Shown here piece after piece: positions 7,901 through 16,250 of a stretch of 33,505 nucleotides of DNA. A model generated the notes under the pieces. That model ran no database searches. It had not been told where the DNA came from and saw only the letters and a program-made list of their open reading frames with translations. How positions within the stretch are numbered: the stretch's first letter is position 1; each line of letters opens with the position of its first letter. Origin of the DNA: Chitinophaga pinensis (GTDB lineage: Bacteria; Bacteroidota; Bacteroidia; Chitinophagales; UBA10324). The stretch lies in assembly GCA_945903305.1 (NCBI GenBank), contig CAMDOA010000026.1:1-33505 (forward strand). Direction: 5' to 3'. The position numbers and the translations under genes are program-made.

Positions 7901-10162
7901 ATGAAAATCATAATTGCCCTCAGCACCTTTTTTATTATCATTTCTAATTCTGCTTTTTCACAGAACAATTTTTATGCTGAAGATACTATTCAGCTTATTG
8001 AAATAACTTTTACTAACAACAATTGGGACTACCAATTAGACACAGCAAAATATGGTGCGGGAAACTACCTGCTTGCCTCCGAAGTTAAAATCAATGGCGT
8101 TGTTTTCGATAGTGCGGGTGTACGATATAAAGGGAACAGTTCGTATGACTCTTCGTTGCAAAAAAATCCGATGCATATCAAATTAGATTTCATTCACAAC
8201 AATGCAAATTATTTTGGCTATGAAGATATCAAGCTTAGCAATGGTTTTTCTGACCCTTCATGCATACGCGAAGTAATGGCTTATAAAATTTTACGCAATT
8301 ACATGCATGCGCCCCTTTGCAACTTTGCAAAAGTTTATATCAATGGAATTTATTATGGTGTTTATAGCAATGCTGAAGATATCAGTTCTGTTTTTTTAGA
8401 AAAACATTTTTATTCTTCCGATAAAACATTTGTTAAAGGAAATCCGGAAAGTGTAATTAACGGACACCTTCCCAATCTTACATATCTCGGAACCGACAGT
8501 TCTTTATATTATGATCGGTATGAAATGAAATCAGATTATGCATGGAAAGATGTAGTCAATCTTTGCAATGCATTAGTCAATTCAACCCCAATTATTGATT
8601 CGTTTATTGATATTGACAGGGCGCTATGGATGCTCGCATTCAATAATGTAACAGTTAACCTTGACAGTTACAGCGGTCAGTTTGCACAGAATTATTATTT
8701 ATATCGCGATCACAACAATTTATTTAATCCAATCATCTGGGATTTAAATATGTGTTTCGGAAGTTTTACCAATACAGGAACCGCCAATTTGAACCTTGCG
8801 CAAATGCAGCAACTCACGCCCTTGCTTCATAATACAAATGCATCAAGACCATTGATTAAAAATCTGTTGGCCGACACCTCTTATTTAAAAATGTATCTCG
8901 CCCATGCCAGCACTATTAATGACGAGTTTTTTTCAAGTGGAAATTATCAGTTGATTGCGCAAAATCTTCAATCGCTAATTGATACTTCAGTTCAGTCAGA
9001 AAATTTTTCACTCTATACTTATCCTGAATTTCAAAACGGATTAATAACCAGTGTTGGTTCAGTACCGGGCATTACTGAACTAATGAATTCGCGTTTCGCC
9101 TATTTAAACAGTACCCCTCAATTTCAGCAAATTGCTCCTGTCATTACCAATATAATTTCTAATCCCTCGGTTCCGGTTTTCGGAAATTCAGTTGCTGTTA
9201 ATGCAACCGTTATTAATTCAACAAGAGTTTATCTTGGTTACAGATACAAAAAATCAGATCGGTTTGTTCGGTTTGAAATGTTTGATGATGGTGCACACAA
9301 CGATGGAGTAAGCGGCGATAATATTTTTGGCCTTTCAATTCCCGTATCCTCTTTAGAAATTCAATTTTACCTATATGCAGAAAACGCGAGTGCCGGAATG
9401 TTTTCGCCTGAAAGAGCCGAGCATGAATTTTATATACTTCATCCCACTATTACACTTGCCACACAAAATGATTTAGCTATTAATGAATATACAGCCGACA
9501 ATCAAACCGGAATATTAAATGAAAACGGAAAAAATCGTGACTGGATTGAAGTTTTTAATAAAACTTCGAATGCGCTTGGTTTAAAAAATATTTATCTGTC
9601 AGATGATATTAATGATTTACAGAAATGGAAATTTCCTGACATCGCATTTATTCCTGCCAATGGTTTCTTGTTGGTTTGGGCCGATGATAAAGACAGTACA
9701 CTGATTGATTATCACACAAATTTTAACCTGAGCGCATATGGCGATAGTGTGTTTATGGTGAATGATTCATTTGCCTTTGCCGATAGCTCCACCTTTTCAG
9801 CATTTATTACTGACTACTCCTATGCCCGATGCCCTGATGGAACCGGATTATTACAATTAACTTTTTCACCTACACCCCGCTCAACAAACAGCTGCACTTC
9901 ATTCATTTCTGAAAGCGATGGTGCTGTTTCAAAAATTTCTATTTATCCAAACCCGGCCTCTAACAAAATCAATTTTGCCCATTCAATTAAAAATGAATTG
10001 AAGTCCATTGAAATAAAAACGATTTCCGGACAAATTGTAAAACAGTTGGATGCACCATCCGGTCAAGCTATCAATATTTCATTGCTCGCGTCAGGCATGT
10101 ACTTCGTTGTTTTTACTGACACTGAAAAAAATAAGCAGACTATTAAATTCGTAAAGCAATAG
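7901..10162 (+). CDS. T9SS-exported CotH-like protein with lamin-tail domain
   Basis: A 753-residue exported protein. A signal peptide covers residues 1-20 (cut after NSAFSQ or close to it). Residues about 29-395 match the CotH kinase-like family: GVRYKGNSS (73-81), KVYINGIYYGVYSNAEDI (144-161) and NPIIWDLNMCFGS (276-288). The last motif usually reads W-D-x-D; here the second Asp is Asn283, so kinase activity is uncertain. Residues about 412-500 look like an Ig/Fn3-type spacer, 525-660 are a lamin-tail-like domain (NGKNRDWIEVFN, GFLLVWADDK), and 678-753 are a type A T9SS sorting domain (ISIYPNPASN, ending FVKQ). CotH proteins phosphorylate spore-coat proteins in Bacillus; in Bacteroidota their role is unknown. 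It appears to be a single-gene unit on the cell surface or secreted. Confidence 0.88.
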   Translation: MKIIIALSTFFIIISNSAFSQNNFYAEDTIQLIEITFTNNNWDYQLDTAKYGAGNYLLASEVKINGVVFDSAGVRYKGNSSYDSSLQKNPMHIKLDFIHNNANYFGYEDIKLSNGFSDPSCIREVMAYKILRNYMHAPLCNFAKVYINGIYYGVYSNAEDISSVFLEKHFYSSDKTFVKGNPESVINGHLPNLTYLGTDSSLYYDRYEMKSDYAWKDVVNLCNALVNSTPIIDSFIDIDRALWMLAFNNVTVNLDSYSGQFAQNYYLYRDHNNLFNPIIWDLNMCFGSFTNTGTANLNLAQMQQLTPLLHNTNASRPLIKNLLADTSYLKMYLAHASTINDEFFSSGNYQLIAQNLQSLIDTSVQSENFSLYTYPEFQNGLITSVGSVPGITELMNSRFAYLNSTPQFQQIAPVITNIISNPSVPVFGNSVAVNATVINSTRVYLGYRYKKSDRFVRFEMFDDGAHNDGVSGDNIFGLSIPVSSLEIQFYLYAENASAGMFSPERAEHEFYILHPTITLATQNDLAINEYTADNQTGILNENGKNRDWIEVFNKTSNALGLKNIYLSDDINDLQKWKFPDIAFIPANGFLLVWADDKDSTLIDYHTNFNLSAYGDSVFMVNDSFAFADSSTFSAFITDYSYARCPDGTGLLQLTFSPTPRSTNSCTSFISESDGAVSKISIYPNPASNKINFAHSIKNELKSIEIKTISGQIVKQLDAPSGQAINISLLASGMYFVVFTDTEKNKQTIKFVKQ

Positions 10163-10287
10163 TGAATGCGCATTTTTATTTATAGTTTTTTAAAAATGAA
10201 ATTTCACATTTCTGAAATATTAATTGTAGTGAAAATTATTTTTCAGATGTTTTTTCATAAAGAAAAATTTATCAATGGTCCTTATTT

Positions 10288-10317
10288 TTTGCTGATTCAA
10301 TTCAGCATTTACATTCG
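10288..10317 (+). promoter_or_regulatory. Possible promoter of heme A synthase
   Basis: TTTG at 10288-10291, an 18-base spacer, then TACATTCG at 10310-10317, one base off TAnnTTTG. It would start transcription near 10324, about 29 bases before the ATG. Weak because of the mismatch and short spacer. Confidence 0.3.
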
Positions 10318-10352
10318 CATTCTACTTACTTAAATTATTTATTGACTGAATC

Positions 10353-11441
10353 ATGACAACAAATTCTTCGCATAAGCAAATCGGTTGGTGGTTATTAATT
10401 GGAGTAATCATGATTTTTTTGCAGGTAATGATTGGCGGAATTACCCGGCTTACTGAAAGCGGCTTGTCAATTACAAAATGGAATGTAGTGATGGGTTCGT
10501 TGCCGCCAATGAATGCGGCGGAATGGAGTCGGGTATATACAGAATACATGCAATCGCCGCAAGGAATAATAGTGAACAGTGATATGACATTGCCCGATTT
10601 TAAAAATATTTTTTGGTGGGAATGGATTCATCGCTTGTGGGCGCGATTGTTTGCTCCGGTTTTTTTGCTTCCGTTTTTTTATTTTCTGTTTCGGAAAATG
10701 TTTGACAGAAAACTGATATGGAAATTATCATTCGTTTTTGTTTTTGGTGGTATGCAAGGTGTGCTTGGGTGGTTTATGGTTTCCACCGGATTAAATGATG
10801 TGCCATGGGTGAGTCCGTATAGTTTGTGTGCCCATTTATTATTGGCGGTAATTTTATTCGGTTATCTGTTATGGTTAATGCTCGCACAATTTTATCCTGA
10901 TAGCAATTTTTATCATGAGCCTGCCAATGAATCTATTGTTATAAAAAAATCAAAAAAGACTTTTGCAAAAATTATTCTTGCTGTCATTTTCATTCAGATT
11001 GGGTTCGGCGCCTTTATGGCGGGCGGTCTTGCACCTGCTGCCATCTGGTACCCAACCTGGCCAAAAATCGGTACGGCCTGGATACCCGAAAATGTATTTA
11101 CAATCACCAATCAGCAATGGCATACCTTATTAGAAAGCCCCGCCTTTGTTCAGTTTATTCACCGCAGCACCGCCTACTTGTTGTTGTTGTTAATTGGTTG
11201 GTTTTGGTTGATACGAAAAAGTATTACAGAAAACAAAAGCGCATTATTGCTTTGCAATTCATTAATGGTTATGATAATTATACAGGCAATTCTTGGAATC
11301 ATCACCTTGCTTTTATCTGTAGGAAGTGTTCCGGTTTTATGGGGAGTGTTACATCAGGCATGTGGGTTAATCACTTTTACATTTAGTGTAATGCTGTTGT
11401 ATTTTCTTAACCAAAAACATTTTAACAGAAAAACAAATTAA
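10353..11441 (+). CDS. ctaA: Heme A synthase (COX15/CtaA family)
   Basis: A 362-residue membrane protein with eight predicted membrane segments in two similar halves. Near the N-terminus GGITRLTESGLSITKWNVV (28-46) and LPPM (50-53) are typical of the Cox15-type subfamily. The four conserved heme-ligand-type histidines are visible: His93 (WIHRLWARL), His161 (CAHLLLA), His270 (FIHRSTAY) and His334 (VLHQACG). Family role: oxidation of the heme O methyl group to make heme A for aa3-type cytochrome oxidase in the inner membrane. No cytochrome oxidase genes adjoin it here, so heme supply and oxidase genes are separated in this genome or lie outside the window. It faces the gldB-like gene convergently. 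Confidence 0.95.
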   Translation: MTTNSSHKQIGWWLLIGVIMIFLQVMIGGITRLTESGLSITKWNVVMGSLPPMNAAEWSRVYTEYMQSPQGIIVNSDMTLPDFKNIFWWEWIHRLWARLFAPVFLLPFFYFLFRKMFDRKLIWKLSFVFVFGGMQGVLGWFMVSTGLNDVPWVSPYSLCAHLLLAVILFGYLLWLMLAQFYPDSNFYHEPANESIVIKKSKKTFAKIILAVIFIQIGFGAFMAGGLAPAAIWYPTWPKIGTAWIPENVFTITNQQWHTLLESPAFVQFIHRSTAYLLLLLIGWFWLIRKSITENKSALLLCNSLMVMIIIQAILGIITLLLSVGSVPVLWGVLHQACGLITFTFSVMLLYFLNQKHFNRKTN

Positions 11442-11517
11442 TTTATCTGTTGAAAATTATACTTCTCAAATTCTACAAGTATCAAATCATCCTGTTCACA
11501 AAACATCATATCCGTTA

Positions 11518-12567
11518 TTAAGGTTTGTATTTCGATAGTGTTAAAATTTTTTGCGCATCCTGTTCTTGCATCAAAGTCTGCAAAGTGTAATTCGGGTTTT
11601 CACTCATAAATTTCTGTACAATTTGCCATCCCACCCAGCTGCCTGTATTCCCCGGCGATTCAGGTGGCATGCCACTCGTGTTGGGCGCATCGGTAATGTA
11701 TTTTTTAAAAACCATGGGATCTGTTTCATACAATAAATTATTTTTCAGATAAAATTTCCAAACTTCCGATTCATTTTCATTTAACCAATCCAAATCTGTT
11801 TGAGAAAAACCCGTGAGTAATGAGTCGTGTGTTTGTGGAAGCAGGTGTTGCAGCAGGTAAATAATTTTTCCTTTATAAATTAATTCGTCAATCAGTTTTT
11901 TGCCCTCGTCAATATATGGAAACAGATTGGTGCTCATTACTTCCATGGCATTCGGCACTATGTATTCTTTGCGCAACCGGCGAACTAAAAATTGCGGAAT
12001 TTGGGGTTGCACTGCTGAATAAAACCAGAAATCGGAACCCATATAATTATCCAAACCAATTGCCAGCAAACTATCGCCATAAGTAAATGCCCGCGGACCA
12101 TTTAGATAATAAACAACCATTGGAATGTGTACCTGAGGGAAGTAGAAAATTAAATGTTTAAATCCATCGCTAAGCTGTGAATTAATATCAGCCACATTAT
12201 TATAAACCAAAACAGTGCTGTCAAAAACGCGTTTATAATATGGGTTTTTTAAAAACACCACCAGCGAATCGGCCAATGCGTGCGAAGTATCGGCCATAAA
12301 ATTCATTGCAAGAATTTCCTGCACATAGAACTTAAAAAAATCGCCATACTTATTTTGCATACTCATCATAGCAACATATGCTTCCTTGCTTGATACATTG
12401 GCAAGCGAAACAAAGTCTTTATCAAATCGCTCTGTTTTCAACGCTACATTTATGTTGCTGATATCAACCTCATAATTTTTTTTGTTGCAAGATGAGCATC
12501 CCGAAAACAGAATAACCGACCCCAGAAAAATGTAACGCCATTTTGTTGCAATAAAAATTTTTATCAT
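11518..12567 (-). CDS. gldB: GldB-type gliding motility lipoprotein
   Basis: A 349-residue lipoprotein. The leader ends in a lipobox LFSGC with Cys24 as the acylation site. After it, the ERFDKDFVSL segment (46-55), a stretch on a Y-GDFF-FYV-EIL pattern, FLVRRLRKEYIVPNAMEVM in the middle, and the C-terminal GSWVGWQIVQKFM match my recollection of the GldB family, which runs 320-350 residues. GldB is needed for gliding and for stability of the T9SS-linked GldKLMN machinery in Flavobacterium. Its presence fits the T9SS cargo proteins encoded in this window. Presence of GldB does not by itself prove that the cell glides. Confidence 0.82.
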   Translation of the reverse strand: MIKIFIATKWRYIFLGSVILFSGCSSCNKKNYEVDISNINVALKTERFDKDFVSLANVSSKEAYVAMMSMQNKYGDFFKFYVQEILAMNFMADTSHALADSLVVFLKNPYYKRVFDSTVLVYNNVADINSQLSDGFKHLIFYFPQVHIPMVVYYLNGPRAFTYGDSLLAIGLDNYMGSDFWFYSAVQPQIPQFLVRRLRKEYIVPNAMEVMSTNLFPYIDEGKKLIDELIYKGKIIYLLQHLLPQTHDSLLTGFSQTDLDWLNENESEVWKFYLKNNLLYETDPMVFKKYITDAPNTSGMPPESPGNTGSWVGWQIVQKFMSENPNYTLQTLMQEQDAQKILTLSKYKP

Positions 12568-12680
12568 TCTAATTAAAAAGTTTCTTCTTATTAAAAAATG
12601 TGCTTGAAAAATTATACTTGGTATGATTAAATAAAAGCAGGGAGCTAACTTGTTTTTGAAAAAAGTTTTTCTGGTTGATT

Positions 12681-13703
12681 TTATTCTGCAGCATAAGCCG
12701 GCGTTAAAACCCGTTCAGCCGTTACACCTTCATAATTCACAATAATTTCTTCCAGCACCAAATTTATTTCTTCGTAAGAAGTGAGTACAACCAAGCGATC
12801 GCGAAAATGTTTGATGTATGGAAATCCTTTGAAGTAATTAGTATAGTGCCGGCGCATTTCTAAAATGCCAAGCATATCACCTTTCCATTTCATGCTGTGT
12901 GTTAAGTGAGTGCGGCAAACATCTACACGCTCACTCACGGTTGGTGGTGCAAGCACTTCGCCGGTTGCTAAAAAATGTTTTGCTTCACGAAAAAACCACG
13001 GATAACCTATGGCTGCGCGACCAATCATGGCACCATCCAATCCCAAAGAGTTTTTTACAAAACGAACTTTCTCCAAGGTATCAATATCACCATTACAGAA
13101 TACCGGAATTTTCATTCGCTGGTTGTTCTTTACTTTTTCAATCAATGTCCAGTCGGCATTTCCTTTATACAACTGTGCGCGCGTGCGACCATGAATACTA
13201 ATTGCAGCGATCCCAATATCCTGTAACCGCTCTGCCACTTCCACCACATTCTTTGTGTTCTCATCCCATCCCAATCTTGTTTTTACTGTAACCGGAAGTG
13301 TTGCTCGCTTGATAATTTCAGAAGTCATACGCACCATTTTCGGCACATCCTGCAAGATGGCAGCACCCGCACCGCGACAAGCAACTTTCTTCACCGGGCA
13401 TCCATAATTAATATCAATTAAATCCGGTTTTGCTTCTTCAATAATTTCAACACAACCCACCATGGTATCAATTTCTCCACCGAAAAACTGAATGCCTATT
13501 GGTCGCTCTTCATCATAAATATCCAGCTTCATCACACTCTTTTGCGCATGACGAATTAATCCCTCCGACGAAATAAATTCGGTGTACATCAAATCAGCAC
13601 CATTCTGTTTACACACCATTCTGAATGGCGGATCGCTCACATCCTCCATTGGAGCAAGTAATAATGGAAATTCTCCTAATTCTATTTTATCTATCCGTAC
13701 CAT
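12681..13703 (-). CDS. dusB: tRNA-dihydrouridine synthase (DusB type)
   Basis: FMN enzyme that reduces uridine to dihydrouridine in tRNA. LLLAPMEDVSDPPFR near the N-terminus is the flavin-binding start, NYGCPVKKVACRGAGAAIL carries the catalytic Cys (Cys112 counted from 13733), VKTRLGW and SIHGRTRAQLYKG are the phosphate/FMN loop motifs, and NGDIDT and GAMIGRAAIGYPW follow, with a helical C-terminal domain. The frame is open to 13733, but the ATG at 13703 gives MVRIDKIELGEFPLLLAPM, the usual Bacteroidota N-terminus, so that start is preferred (340 aa). It is 113 bases upstream of the gldB-like gene on the same strand. Confidence 0.94.
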   Translation of the reverse strand: MVRIDKIELGEFPLLLAPMEDVSDPPFRMVCKQNGADLMYTEFISSEGLIRHAQKSVMKLDIYDEERPIGIQFFGGEIDTMVGCVEIIEEAKPDLIDINYGCPVKKVACRGAGAAILQDVPKMVRMTSEIIKRATLPVTVKTRLGWDENTKNVVEVAERLQDIGIAAISIHGRTRAQLYKGNADWTLIEKVKNNQRMKIPVFCNGDIDTLEKVRFVKNSLGLDGAMIGRAAIGYPWFFREAKHFLATGEVLAPPTVSERVDVCRTHLTHSMKWKGDMLGILEMRRHYTNYFKGFPYIKHFRDRLVVLTSYEEINLVLEEIIVNYEGVTAERVLTPAYAAE

Positions 13704-13790
13704 TTGAATTGTGCGCGAATTTAATTCATACAAATCGCTTTCGAATTAAAGGTGAAATGTTTTCAGTAATAAGAACAAAGAAGCAATGAA

Positions 13791-13798
13791 TATATTTG
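13791..13798 (+). promoter_or_regulatory. Bacteroidota -7 box for the toxin-antitoxin pair
   Basis: TATATTTG matches TAnnTTTG exactly and lies 16 bases before the antitoxin ATG, predicting a start site near 13805. The -33 TTTG is not at the usual distance (the nearest TTTC is 26 bases away). Confidence 0.45.
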
Positions 13799-13814
13799 CT
13801 CAAACAAAACTTTT

Positions 13815-14045
13815 ATGGAGGCAGTTTACCGATTGAAACCAGATGAATTGAACAGTGATTTTGTTAAAACGATTAAAAAACTTTTCAAGAATAACGAAGT
13901 CGAAATCACTATTACTTCAGCACCTGCAAATAAAGGAAAGGAGGAGTTTTTGAAAGCAATTGAAGATGTTAAACTCCGTAAAAACATTGTATCATTTTCT
14001 GTTGATGAATTTGAAAAATTCTCGAAAGAAATTTCAGCACGATGA
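13815..14045 (+). CDS. Putative antitoxin of a YoeB-type module
   Basis: A 76-residue acidic/basic mixed small protein (MEAVYRLKPDELNSDFVK at the start, FSVDEFEKFSKEISAR at the end). It is not an obvious YefM/Phd protein: I do not see the usual Phd-fold N-terminus. The first 30 residues look like a beta strand plus helix followed by EVEITITSAP, another strand, and a C-terminal helical tail that could wrap the toxin. Its stop overlaps the toxin start in an ATGA, so the two are translationally coupled, and a -7 box sits just upstream. The antitoxin role is inferred from position only. Confidence 0.75.
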   Translation: MEAVYRLKPDELNSDFVKTIKKLFKNNEVEITITSAPANKGKEEFLKAIEDVKLRKNIVSFSVDEFEKFSKEISAR

Positions 14046-14308
14046 GATCAATTGGTTTTTCACCAAAAGCATGTAATGATTTAATCACCTTGTCAGTTCG
14101 CGATAAAAAAATATTTACGAAACTTAATGAGTTAATTATTGAAGTTGCGCGCGATCCGTTTAAAGGAACGGGTAAGCATGAAATGTTAAAAAATCAGTAC
14201 AAAGGATTTTGGTCGAGAAGAATTAATCAGGAACATCGATTGATTGATGAGGTAACCGACAAACAAATATTTATTATCAGTTGTGAAGGACATTATACAA
14301 ATTCATAA
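14042..14308 (+). CDS. yoeB: Txe/YoeB-family addiction module toxin (mRNA endonuclease)
   Basis: An 88-residue RelE-superfamily toxin. The stretch KLNELIIEVARDPFKGTGK (27-45), followed by HEMLKNQYKG, then FWSRRINQEHRL (56-67) and the C-terminal GHY, is strongly YoeB-like. The residues equivalent to YoeB Glu46, Arg65, His83 and Tyr84 are visible as Glu47, Arg66, His84 and Tyr85, so the active site looks intact. YoeB toxins cut mRNA in the ribosomal A site. Relative to E. coli YoeB, EHRLVYAV is changed to EHRLIDEV. It overlaps the antitoxin by four bases. No mobile element flanks the pair; it sits between dusB and a membrane protease gene. Confidence 0.9.
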   Translation: MRSIGFSPKACNDLITLSVRDKKIFTKLNELIIEVARDPFKGTGKHEMLKNQYKGFWSRRINQEHRLIDEVTDKQIFIISCEGHYTNS

Positions 14309-14347
14309 TTCTTCCATTGATCTTTATATAAAATCATATAGAAAAAA

Positions 14348-15334
14348 ATGATTGAACAAAAAAGTTTTTTAAACCGGCAACCGATATTCATGCAAATGAT
14401 GATTCTGGTTTTTCTGGTCATTGCCTGCTCTTCCATTTTCACTATTGCCTCCATGATATTAGTAGGTCCATTGTTTGGTATTGATGGTGCAGACGCTTTG
14501 ATTTTAAAGGCCACTGAAAATCCGGAAGGTTTGAAAAAAAACATGAATGAAGCAAATGCATTAAAACTCATTCAACTTTTTTCAACGATTGGAACATTTT
14601 TAATTCCTGCTTTAATATTTGGATTTACAAAATCATCCGGCTTTGATTTTCTGAAACTGAAAACAAAAACTACCGGCCTAATTATTTTATCAGGAATGGC
14701 TGCCATTTTTTTATCGGCACCACTTGTAAATGAAATTTATAATCTGAATAAACTGATTGACCCGGAATGGTTCGGCAGCATAGGAAAAGGATTTAATGAA
14801 TCAGAAGAAAAAAACAAACTGCTCACCGATTTGTTTTTATTCATGCCATCTGCACAGGATTTAGTAATAAATATTTTCATCATTGCCTTGTTGCCTTCCA
14901 TTGCCGAAGAACTTTTTTTCAGGGGAATTATTCAGCAATTGTTAAAAGAAAGTTTTAAAAATAAACATGTTGCAGTCTGGTTTACTGCATTGTTATTCAG
15001 CTTCATTCATATGGATTTTTACGGGTTTATTCCTCGTGTTTTTCTTGGCGCTTTGCTCGGCTATTTATTTTTATGGAGCGGCAGCATGTTGGTCGTCATT
15101 TCAGCACACTTTATTAATAATGCTTCACAGGTGTTTATGGTTTATATGTTTCAAAGCGGAATGATTTCATACGATGCGCTGCAAGATGAAAGTATGCCTT
15201 GGTATATCACTATTTTATTTTCGTTATTAATGCTGGGCTTGCTTATAATTGTTTACCGTAATAGAATGATTGAGAAGGAACCTGAGCCCGAAATAATTTC
15301 GGAAAACATTCATCCCGATAATAATTATGGATAA
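14348..15334 (+). CDS. CPBP-family intramembrane metalloprotease
   Basis: A 328-residue polytopic protein with the three CPBP (Abi/CAAX prenyl protease 2-like) motifs: EELFFR (Glu187, Glu188, Arg192), FSFIH (His221) and HFINN (His254, Asn258). These form the intramembrane metal site. Substrates of most bacterial members are unknown. It ends inside the next gene: its stop overlaps the cdsA start by 8 bases, so it is co-translated with a phospholipid-synthesis gene. It starts 39 bases after the toxin gene, so read-through from the toxin-antitoxin promoter is possible. Confidence 0.9.
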   Translation: MIEQKSFLNRQPIFMQMMILVFLVIACSSIFTIASMILVGPLFGIDGADALILKATENPEGLKKNMNEANALKLIQLFSTIGTFLIPALIFGFTKSSGFDFLKLKTKTTGLIILSGMAAIFLSAPLVNEIYNLNKLIDPEWFGSIGKGFNESEEKNKLLTDLFLFMPSAQDLVINIFIIALLPSIAEELFFRGIIQQLLKESFKNKHVAVWFTALLFSFIHMDFYGFIPRVFLGALLGYLFLWSGSMLVVISAHFINNASQVFMVYMFQSGMISYDALQDESMPWYITILFSLLMLGLLIIVYRNRMIEKEPEPEIISENIHPDNNYG

Positions 15335-16178
15335 AAAAGTTTTCGCCACCCGGGCAATCAGCGCCATAGTTTTCGGAGTCATTATGCTCGCAGGATTACT
15401 ATGGAATCAATATAGTTTTATTGTATTAACTGCTATAATTTGTGGAGGATGCTTATGGGAATATTTCGGAATTATCAGCACGCTTCAAACTTATCCTGAA
15501 GAAAAGAAAAAAACTTTTCGGATTATTTCAACCATTGTAGGGCTGATTGCTTTTTTGTTTTTTGCCATTCCGGCCTATAATGTTTTTCTGACCGGCTACT
15601 TTGTGCTAGCTGTTCCACTATTGTTCCTGATGTTCAGTCTTGAATTTTTTTCCGGAGATAAAAGAAGCTTCCAGAATACTGCCTTGAATTTGCTTGGAAT
15701 ATTTTATATCTCCATTCCTTTGGGATTGCTTCATCTGTTGTTGTTTTTTCAATCCAATGTTCATTGGGACTGGTTTCCGGGTAATGCAAATTCGGTGCTC
15801 GGCTTACTTATTTTAATTTGGGCTAATGATACATTCGCCTACATCATTGGCTCAATGATTGGAAAGAACAAATTGTTTCCTTCCATCTCGCCAAAGAAAA
15901 CCTGGGAAGGATTTTTTTGCGGAATGGTGATGTCTTTAATTGTTGCCTGGCTACTTTCCATATGGCTCACTACTTTACGATTGCAGGATTGGATGGTGAT
16001 TGCAATTATCGCATCAGTTATCGGAACCATTGGCGATTTGTTTGAGAGTATGCTTAAGAGAAATCTGAATATTAAAGATTCAGGAAGCATTATGCCGGGG
16101 CACGGTGGTTTTTTAGACCGGTTCGATGCTTTTATTTTTTGTATTCCTTTTGTTTTTGCTTACTTGTTTTTGAAATAG
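15327..16178 (+). CDS. cdsA: Phosphatidate cytidylyltransferase
   Basis: A 283-residue polytopic membrane enzyme that makes CDP-diacylglycerol from phosphatidate and CTP, the branch-point precursor of bacterial phospholipids. The C-terminal CDS signature is complete: SPKKTWEGFFCG, then GDLFESMLKR, then KDSGSIMPGHGGFLDRFD. Length is normal. The ATG at 15327 overlaps the end of the CPBP protease gene by 8 bases. A phosphatidylserine decarboxylase gene follows after 72 bases, which fits phosphatidylethanolamine synthesis; the phosphatidylserine synthase step between them is not encoded in the window. Confidence 0.97.
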   Translation: MDKKVFATRAISAIVFGVIMLAGLLWNQYSFIVLTAIICGGCLWEYFGIISTLQTYPEEKKKTFRIISTIVGLIAFLFFAIPAYNVFLTGYFVLAVPLLFLMFSLEFFSGDKRSFQNTALNLLGIFYISIPLGLLHLLLFFQSNVHWDWFPGNANSVLGLLILIWANDTFAYIIGSMIGKNKLFPSISPKKTWEGFFCGMVMSLIVAWLLSIWLTTLRLQDWMVIAIIASVIGTIGDLFESMLKRNLNIKDSGSIMPGHGGFLDRFDAFIFCIPFVFAYLFLK

Positions 16179-16232
16179 AATACGAAACAGAATTTTGAAA
16201 AACTCTTTTCTCCCATCCATTTGTTCTTGTTT

Positions 16233-16240
16233 TAATTTTG
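16233..16240 (+). promoter_or_regulatory. Possible -7 box for the decarboxylase gene
   Basis: TAATTTTG matches TAnnTTTG, with TTTC at 16207-16210 (one base off TTTG) at a 22-base spacing. It would give a very short leader before the ATG at 16251, so it is only plausible. Confidence 0.35.
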
Positions 16241-16250
16241 AAAAAAAATA

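Noticed and set aside
10196-10333. A 45-codon open frame (hydrophobic, begins MKFHISEILIVV) upstream of heme A synthase.
   Set aside because: It is in a very A/T-rich gap where such frames arise by chance, has no ribosome-binding site, and covers the likely promoter of the downstream gene.
13815-16178. Possible small defence or immunity island (YoeB pair plus CPBP protease).
   Set aside because: The CPBP gene is translationally coupled to cdsA, and no restriction, phage or mobile genes are near, so a housekeeping context is more likely.
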